Positions 33,977-38,763 of a DNA stretch of 38,763 nt are shown one piece after another; positions within the stretch are counted from its first letter, which is position 1, and the number at the start of each line of letters is the position of its first letter. The notes beneath the pieces were generated by a model, which had not been told where the DNA came from, did no database searches, and worked only from the letters and a program-made list of their open reading frames with translations. The stretch spans positions 1 through 38,763 of the forward strand of contig DIUW01000013.1 in assembly GCA_002423125.1 (NCBI GenBank), written 5' to 3'. This stretch comes from Legionellaceae bacterium UBA6148. Its GTDB lineage: Bacteria; Pseudomonadota; Gammaproteobacteria; Legionellales; Legionellaceae. A program made the position numbers and the translations under genes.

Positions 33977-33997
33977 ATTGTGGCCGTGGTCAGTATA
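33977..33997. repeat. solitary end of the MITE-like family
   Basis: ATTGTGGCCGTGGTCAGTAT (plus A) matches the right end of the element at 21557-21723 in 18 of 21 positions. It lies in the divergent lepA/mltB promoter region; no matching second end is seen nearby. Confidence 0.5.
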
Positions 33998-34077
33998 GTT
34001 CGACGAAAAGCATTGCAAAAGATTAAAAATCAGGCCATGATCGCTATTCTTTAAGTAATCATTGAATAGGTACGAGC

Positions 34078-35103
34078 ATGCGGTTTAAACGATTCTTTTT
34101 TGTGATGGCAGTATTATTTGTGAGCGAAGTTGTTCAAGCTGATAATGCACTGCTTTATCGCCCGGCGGTTCGACATTTTATCGATTATATGGTGACTCAC
34201 GATCATTACAATAAAAATGACTTGGTTGCCGCACTGAAACTCGCGCAATTTCAGCCACAGATTCTTGAGTCTATGGAAAAACCTTATGAAAAAAAAACAT
34301 GGGATGTTTATAAAACATTGTTTTTAACGCAACAACGCGTCCAGACAGGGGTTGAATTTTGGCAGGCGAACGCGGACGTTTTAGCGCGTGCACAGAAAGA
34401 ATATGGTGTTCCTGCAGAAATGATTGTTGCGATATTAGGGGTTGAAACGCAATATGGAAAGCGCCAAGGTGAATACCGTGTGTTGGATGCATTAACCACG
34501 CTAGCGTTCCATTATCCTAAACGATCAGAATATTTCACCAAAGAATTACGTGAATATTTTTTACTCTGTCGTGAACGTAAAGTTCCACCGACTCAGTATA
34601 TTGGATCGTATGCCGGTGCAATCGGACAACCTCAATTTATGCCGAGTAGTTATCGACTGTTTGCGGTCGATTTTGCAGGCCACGGTCGACGTGATTTAGT
34701 GAATGATAATAAAGATGTGATCGGAAGCGTGGCTAATTATTTCAAGAAACATGGTTGGAAACCGAATGAGAATGTGGCGCAACTCGCAACATTAGTTGGT
34801 TCACAACATGAGCATTTAGCAATGAATAGCAAACAAGCTGATTACTCCTATTTTAATTTGGTGGCAAAAGGAGTTAAACCTGTAAATAATGTGTCGAATC
34901 ATCCTGACCGTGCAGGAGTCATTGAGTTAACAACCAACAAGGGTGCTGAGTATTGGTTAGCCTATCCTAATTTTTATGTGATTACCCGCTATAACAGTAG
35001 CCCACAATATGCATTGGTTGTTTATTTGTTAGCACAACAACTTCGCGAGCAGCGGATTTTAGCGTTGAAGCGAGCCAATGTGCATCATCATGCTTATGCG
35101 TAA
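34078..35103 (+). CDS. mltB: lytic murein transglycosylase B
   Basis: 341 aa. N-terminal signal peptide MRFKRFFFVMAVLFVSEVVQA with no lipobox, so probably a soluble periplasmic form. Catalytic Glu in MIVAILGVETQYGKRQGEY; FMPSSYRLFAVDFAGHGRRD and SVANYFKKHGW are the conserved Slt35/MltB blocks. It cleaves peptidoglycan between MurNAc and GlcNAc to 1,6-anhydroMurNAc. Upstream of gspL with a 16-bp gap, possibly one transcript; a muramidase that opens the wall may help assembly of the secretion machine (inference). Confidence 0.94.
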   Translation: MRFKRFFFVMAVLFVSEVVQADNALLYRPAVRHFIDYMVTHDHYNKNDLVAALKLAQFQPQILESMEKPYEKKTWDVYKTLFLTQQRVQTGVEFWQANADVLARAQKEYGVPAEMIVAILGVETQYGKRQGEYRVLDALTTLAFHYPKRSEYFTKELREYFLLCRERKVPPTQYIGSYAGAIGQPQFMPSSYRLFAVDFAGHGRRDLVNDNKDVIGSVANYFKKHGWKPNENVAQLATLVGSQHEHLAMNSKQADYSYFNLVAKGVKPVNNVSNHPDRAGVIELTTNKGAEYWLAYPNFYVITRYNSSPQYALVVYLLAQQLREQRILALKRANVHHHAYA

Positions 35104-35119
35104 AGTGGGGTAGTGCACT

Positions 35120-36274
35120 GTGGTACTAAGCGTCCTATTTGCTGAATGTTTAGATGAAACCGGCTGTTTATGTTTGCGTCTTGAGGGCGATGGTTTTGTC
35201 GCGGCAGCTTTAGAGCATCGCACGTTTGATGACATTAAGCAGATGCAGCTGGGTTCACATACGATTGTTGTTTTATCCACCGCGATGAGCGGTCTGTATG
35301 AGGTCGAGTTACCGTGGCTTGGCCCAAGCAAAGCACGTGCGGCTATTCCATACGCGCTTGAAGAACAACTCGCGCAGAAATTACAAACATTGCATTTCGC
35401 ATTTGACCGAGCGCATCATCAGCATAATCGCTATTTGGTTGTTGTTACTGACAAAGCGTATATTATGGAAATCATGGCTCGGTTAGATGAGCTGGACATT
35501 CGGTTTAATGAGATCACTTTGGACTGGTTTGCCCTGCAATCGGGCGAGGTGTGCTTGACACCATCGACTGTGTTAGCGCGTGTTGAGCAATATCAAGGTG
35601 CTTTATCGGATAGTCTTGCAGAGACTTTTTTAAATGAAGTCACGGATCAATCCATGGTCTTGTCGTTTACAGACAGTCTTGCTTCTCAGAACAATCCTTC
35701 ATTGACGACGATTGAACAACCGTTTTACGTGTGGGTGGCCAGGCGATTGCAACAGGCTCCTCGCATCAATCTTTGCCAAGGTAACTTGAGTCACGGGCTT
35801 CCTGATGAGGGTGTGAGCCGCCGCTGGGCAATGATATGTATTGCACTTGCTGGGCTATGGCTCGTTTCAGTTTTGGGCATCAATGCAGTGAATCTCATTC
35901 GCTTAAATCACCAACTGAATCTTATTGATAAAGACACCGCCGTTGTTTATCGTGAATTTTTTCCCGATGCTCAGCAAGTGATTAGTCCGCGTTTTCGAAT
36001 TAACCAACTATTGAACACGGGTGGTGCTACCCAGGGCGCTTTGGTATTGTGGCAATCATTAGATAAATTAGATAATGCAATCGGTTCAAATGGACTTACA
36101 GTTGAACGTATGGATTTTAAAAATAAAGTGTTGTCTGTAGCACTTAAAGCACCTGATTTTACCGCACTAGAAGAACTTAGTTCACGCTTGAAACAGGCAC
36201 ACGTCAAAGTGACTCAAACTCAAGCCGCTTCTCATAAACATCATGTGACCGCAACTGTGGAGTTACGTTTATGA
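35120..36274 (+). CDS. gspL: type II secretion system protein L
   Basis: 384 aa from GTG at 35120. N-terminal cytoplasmic actin-like half (GLYEVELPWLGPSKARAAIP, ALEEQLAQKLQTLHFAF) as in GspL, one transmembrane helix (WAMICIALAGLWLVSVLGIN, residues ~236-255) and a periplasmic ferredoxin-like domain with LTVERMDFKNKVLSVALKA. GspL tethers the ATPase GspE to the inner-membrane platform through GspM. The 3' end overlaps gspM by 4 bp (ATGA). Separate lspL-lspM loci are known in Legionella. Confidence 0.9.
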   Translation: MVLSVLFAECLDETGCLCLRLEGDGFVAAALEHRTFDDIKQMQLGSHTIVVLSTAMSGLYEVELPWLGPSKARAAIPYALEEQLAQKLQTLHFAFDRAHHQHNRYLVVVTDKAYIMEIMARLDELDIRFNEITLDWFALQSGEVCLTPSTVLARVEQYQGALSDSLAETFLNEVTDQSMVLSFTDSLASQNNPSLTTIEQPFYVWVARRLQQAPRINLCQGNLSHGLPDEGVSRRWAMICIALAGLWLVSVLGINAVNLIRLNHQLNLIDKDTAVVYREFFPDAQQVISPRFRINQLLNTGGATQGALVLWQSLDKLDNAIGSNGLTVERMDFKNKVLSVALKAPDFTALEELSSRLKQAHVKVTQTQAASHKHHVTATVELRL

Positions 36275-36741
36275 AGACCTTTTGGGCAAATTTAAGCGAA
36301 CGAGATCGATGGGTTCTTTTTATTGGTGGTGTGGTTTGTTTGATTTACTTATTTTATTTACTGATTTATGCCCCGCTTATCCATGCTGTTGATTTTAAAT
36401 CGCGACAATGGATTGAAAAAAAAGAAACGTTAGTTTGGATGCGATCTCAAGCAACGACAAAACACTTACCTAAAACAATTGATAGTAATTTATTAACCAT
36501 ATTTTCAGATCACATTAAACAGGCTCCATTTGCGCAATTTTCATATCAATTGCAACAGGCCGGTGAGGGCCATGTGCAATTATCATTCGAGCAAGTGCCC
36601 TATGTTGAATTTATGACATGGTTACGGAAGCTCAATCAACAATACACTATGGCAGTGACCGAGCTGGTGGTTGCTCGCACTCAAACTCCCGGTATCGTGA
36701 AGCTTCGTGTTGTAGTGTGGAATCAGGGGAAAGGGTTATGA
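36271..36741 (+). CDS. gspM: type II secretion system protein M
   Basis: 156 aa. Short cytoplasmic N-terminus with ANLSERDRWVLFIGGVVCLI, one transmembrane helix to about residue 38, then a periplasmic ferredoxin-like domain (VQLSFEQVPYVEFMTWLRKL). It partners GspL. The stop overlaps the start of coaX (ATGA at 36738-36741), so the three genes are translationally coupled. Confidence 0.9.
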   Translation: MKTFWANLSERDRWVLFIGGVVCLIYLFYLLIYAPLIHAVDFKSRQWIEKKETLVWMRSQATTKHLPKTIDSNLLTIFSDHIKQAPFAQFSYQLQQAGEGHVQLSFEQVPYVEFMTWLRKLNQQYTMAVTELVVARTQTPGIVKLRVVVWNQGKGL

Positions 36742-37526
36742 TGCTTTGTATGGACGTTGGAAATTCTCATATTTATGGGGGTGTTTTTTCAAACGAAGAA
36801 ATAGTGTCACGTTTTCGCATGACGTCTAAAGTCAGCACATCCGATGAATATGGGGTTTTTTTAAAACAACTGTTGCGCGAAAATCATTGTTCGGTTGAGG
36901 ATATTCATAAAATTGCTATTTGTTCTGTCGTGCCGCAGTTGGATTATTCCTTGCGATCGGCGTGTATAAAATATTTTTCGGTTGACCCGTTTTTTTTACA
37001 GGCGGGTGTTAAAACCGGTTTAAATATTAAATACCGAAATCCTTCGGAGGTTGGTGCCGATCGAATTGCCAATGCGATTGCAGCAACGCATCGTTATCCC
37101 AATCAGAATTTAATTATTATTGATTTTGGTACTGCCACGACTTTTTGCGCTGTAACCTCACAAAAAGCGTATCTTGGTGGTGTAATCCTGCCTGGTATTC
37201 GATTATCGGTTGATGCATTAAGTCGAAATACGGCCAAACTTCCTTCGGTTGAGATTGTCAAAGCGGAGCAGGCGATTGGTCGCTCAACGATTGATAGCAT
37301 CCAATCGGGCGTGTTTTATGGCGCAGTGGGTGCCTGCTCTGAATTGATTCGTCGAATAAAGTTAGAGGCATTTTCGGAACAACCCGTTTATGTTCTTGCA
37401 ACCGGTGGGTTTGCGTCGTTGTTTGAGAAGCAGGGCATTTATGATGAAGTGCTTCCGGATCTCGTTTTACATGGTGTTCGGCTTGCATATGAGATCAATA
37501 TACACTGCCCGCGGCCACAATCTTAA
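36738..37526 (+). CDS. coaX: type III pantothenate kinase
   Basis: 262 aa from ATG at 36738; the longer open frame lies inside gspM. MDVGNSHIYGGVF is the phosphate loop of the ASKHA fold; NPSEVGADRIANAIAATHR and IIDFGTATTFCAVTS are CoaX signatures; LPGIRLSVDALSRNTAKLP follows. It phosphorylates pantothenate in the first step of CoA synthesis. The last residues (NIHCPRPQS) and the stop codon are encoded by the left end of the MITE-like repeat at 37498, so the natural C-terminus seems replaced. Confidence 0.94.
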   Translation: MMLCMDVGNSHIYGGVFSNEEIVSRFRMTSKVSTSDEYGVFLKQLLRENHCSVEDIHKIAICSVVPQLDYSLRSACIKYFSVDPFFLQAGVKTGLNIKYRNPSEVGADRIANAIAATHRYPNQNLIIIDFGTATTFCAVTSQKAYLGGVILPGIRLSVDALSRNTAKLPSVEIVKAEQAIGRSTIDSIQSGVFYGAVGACSELIRRIKLEAFSEQPVYVLATGGFASLFEKQGIYDEVLPDLVLHGVRLAYEINIHCPRPQS

Positions 37527-37600
37527 GTTCGGGGATAGCTCTTTTTCCAACAGTAAGGCGTTTTAAGCTTGACAATTGGAATGCGGGGGCAGTCAGGAAT
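37498..37600 (+). mobile_element. MITE-like element, truncated copy fused to coaX
   Basis: ATATACACTGCCCGCGGCCA and the following CAATCTTAAGTTCGGGG... track the left arm of the element at 21557, including GCTCTTTTTCC, GGCGTTTTAAGCTTGACAA and GGAAT. The right arm is absent or strongly diverged. It overlaps the last ~29 bp of coaX. Confidence 0.7.
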
Positions 37601-37653
37601 GCGCTTCAGGAATGATCAGCTGCTTAGCAATTTAAGTAGGACGCTTATAGTAT

Positions 37654-37935
37654 TTACCCATTCAATAATTTTTTTATAACTAAGGGATTTCGTTCTATGC
37701 AGGTTAGAAACGAAATACTTGTTAAATCAGGGACTCTTTTTTCTTGTTCCCAGTTTTTTAAAGTTTCTAAATTAATATGGTATACGTTGGAGAATTCCTT
37801 TTGAGTTAAATTTAATTTCTTACGTAATCCTTTAACATCAAAAGCAGATCTCACAACTCTTCCTATCCCTGGGGATTTTAGTGCTTCATCAACAGCATCG
37901 ATTAATTCTTGACCTAAAGTTCTTTCTTCATTCAT
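37654..37935 (-). CDS. HTH-domain protein, NadS/HigA-like putative antitoxin
   Basis: 93 aa. The C-terminal helix-turn-helix (LRKKLNLTQKEFSNVYHINL, then ETLKNWEQEKRVPDL) and the ending RNPLVIKKLLNG match the short XRE regulators that follow RelE-type toxins (NadS/HigA-like). AGGGG lies 5-6 nt before the ATG at 37935. In that family the toxin gene is upstream and overlaps; here only 49 bp separate the ATG from an IS66 end, so the partner is displaced or destroyed. It may act as an orphan regulator. Confidence 0.75.
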   Translation of the reverse strand: MNEERTLGQELIDAVDEALKSPGIGRVVRSAFDVKGLRKKLNLTQKEFSNVYHINLETLKNWEQEKRVPDLTSISFLTCIERNPLVIKKLLNG

Positions 37936-37984
37936 AGCCCACCCCTATATTTAGCAACTAATAAAGGTACTGTGCGTTTTAACG
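37936..37984 (-). pseudogene. remnant of a gene upstream of the HTH gene, cut by IS66
   Basis: A frame LKRTVPLLVAKYRGGL ends at a TGA that overlaps the HTH gene start (ATGA), the usual toxin-antitoxin spacing. It is broken at the IS left end (37985). Too short to identify; a second frame through it is also possible. Confidence 0.3.
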
Positions 37985-38064
37985 TAAGCGATCGGAGAAA
38001 TACACCTACACCCCTGTTATGAATTAATTCACCATAGGCACTTCTTAGTGATTGGGAGTGTTTT

Positions 38065-38418
38065 ATGTCGGAACAAGAGAACTATTGGGAAGCTATTATT
38101 GCTGCATACAAAGAGAGCGGTTTATCGCAACCTGCATTTTGTAAGCAGAACGGTCTATCGTGTAATCAATTTCAATATCGATGGTATCAGCACAATCTAG
38201 CGAAACGAGCGAAAAAAAATCCCACCACATTTGAAAATAATTGTGGTACAAATTTATTTGAGTCGGTGACCATTTCCCATTCGGTCCTTAACGATGAAAC
38301 GAATCATATCGCTGAGCTGGCGATTCATTTACCCAACAAAATACGCTGTGATGTCAAAATGGATTTATCCAACCATGCGTTTACTACACTATTGAAGCAG
38401 TTGGTGGCGCTATGTTAA
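38065..38418 (+). CDS. tnpA: IS66 family accessory protein TnpA
   Basis: 117 aa. The N-terminal helix-turn-helix with YWEAIIAAYKESGLSQPAFC and KQNGLSCNQFQYRWYQHNLA is typical of IS66 Orf1 (TnpA-like, IS3/IS66 HTH). GGGAG 6 nt before the ATG. Its stop overlaps the start of tnpB by 7 bp. Needed for transposition, role not well known. Confidence 0.88.
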   Translation: MSEQENYWEAIIAAYKESGLSQPAFCKQNGLSCNQFQYRWYQHNLAKRAKKNPTTFENNCGTNLFESVTISHSVLNDETNHIAELAIHLPNKIRCDVKMDLSNHAFTTLLKQLVALC

Positions 38419-38762
38419 TTCCAGCGAATATTAAAGTTCATTTATATTGCGGGATCACCGACATGCGCAAGTCGATTAATACATTGGCGATTATGGTTCA
38501 GGATGTTTTACAGATGGAGCCTACCAGTGGTCATTTATTTTTATTCCGCAGTCGTGGTGTTAATAAATTAAAGGCACTCTACTATGAGGAGCACAGTTTT
38601 ACGCTATGGTACCGACGCCTTGATAAAGGCAAATTCATTTTTTCACGGAATATCCAAGGTCATCTTGAGTTAACTGATGAGCATTTTAACTGGTTACTTG
38701 CGAGCAATAAATTCGTTCATTATCAGGGTGAAGACCCACCAATTTATCGTGATTTTTATTAA
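38412..38762 (+). CDS. tnpB: IS66 family accessory protein TnpB (Orf2)
   Basis: 116 aa, complete (stop at the window edge). KVHLYCGITDMRKSINTLAI, GHLFLFRSRGVNKLKALYYE and FTLWYRRLDKGKF are the signature blocks of the IS66 Orf2 (PF05717) family. Starts inside the end of tnpA. Confidence 0.94.
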   Translation: MLIPANIKVHLYCGITDMRKSINTLAIMVQDVLQMEPTSGHLFLFRSRGVNKLKALYYEEHSFTLWYRRLDKGKFIFSRNIQGHLELTDEHFNWLLASNKFVHYQGEDPPIYRDFY

Positions 38763-38763
38763 A

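Larger units (their letters stand above)
37985..38763 (+). mobile_element. IS66-family insertion sequence, left part
   Basis: The left end GTAAGCGATCGGAGAAATAC has the GTAAGCG start typical of IS66 terminal repeats, followed by tnpA and tnpB in the usual order. The large tnpC and the right end lie beyond the window. GTTTTAAC (37977-37984) would be the 8-bp target duplication if repeated on the far side. Confidence 0.85.

Overview
The window joins a mobile, partly decayed genomic island (1 to about 11.9 kb) to an ordinary chromosomal backbone (about 12.0 to 37.5 kb), and ends inside an IS66-family insertion sequence. The backbone points to a gammaproteobacterium of the order Legionellales (Legionella/Coxiella/Aquicella-like). 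The reasons are a BarA/LetS-type hybrid kinase, a pyrophosphate-type phosphofructokinase, type II secretion genes gspL-gspM standing apart from the rest of the gsp cluster, a type III pantothenate kinase, and a diversity-generating retroelement (DGR) on conjugative-element DNA as described in Legionella. Genus is inference.

Island, 1-11.9 kb. It starts with part of an ICE-type tyrosine recombinase (minus strand) and about 0.9 kb without a recognisable gene. A short ORF with a strong ribosome binding site and a 7 x 7-bp tandem repeat follows. Then comes a complete DGR cassette: an outer-membrane barrel gene, the target gene with a C-terminal variable repeat (VR, 4104-4241), nested hairpins and a terminator, the accessory gene avd, the template repeat (TR), and the DGR reverse transcriptase (7248-8468). 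The central discovery is that the TR is split by a 2232-bp group II intron (4915-7146) carrying its own reverse transcriptase/maturase. Removing exactly that interval (GTGCG...AAC) rebuilds a 138-nt TR that aligns to the 138-nt VR without a gap. All 19 differences fall at TR adenines. The intron is in sense orientation, so splicing would restore the template RNA: a retroelement inside the template of another retroelement.

Downstream on the minus strand are conjugative-element genes: a PFL_4669/TIGR03761-like protein, a traD coupling ATPase broken by one in-frame stop, and a membrane-protein fragment. These abut a 5'-truncated integrase that points at a tRNA-Ile2(CAT)-type gene, the probable integration site.

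Backbone, 12-37.5 kb. On the minus strand: rpoD and a coiled-coil hypothetical gene, suhB, an amino acid permease, bolA, pfp, the letS-like kinase, and lepA-lepB-rnc. On the plus strand: rhlE, trmJ with a short iscS, a type IV pilin, gltX, a Tim44-like protein, an ABC-F ATPase, mltB and gspL-gspM-coaX. Intergenic DNA holds a nested palindromic element (16660-16860) and a small MITE-like family with ATACTGCGCGCGGCCACAAT-type ends (full copy 21557-21723, half copy 37498-37600, solitary end 33977-33997). The half copy supplies the last codons and stop of coaX.

Right edge. A HigA/NadS-like HTH gene is separated from its probable upstream partner by an IS66-family insertion, whose tnpA and tnpB lie at 37985-38763.
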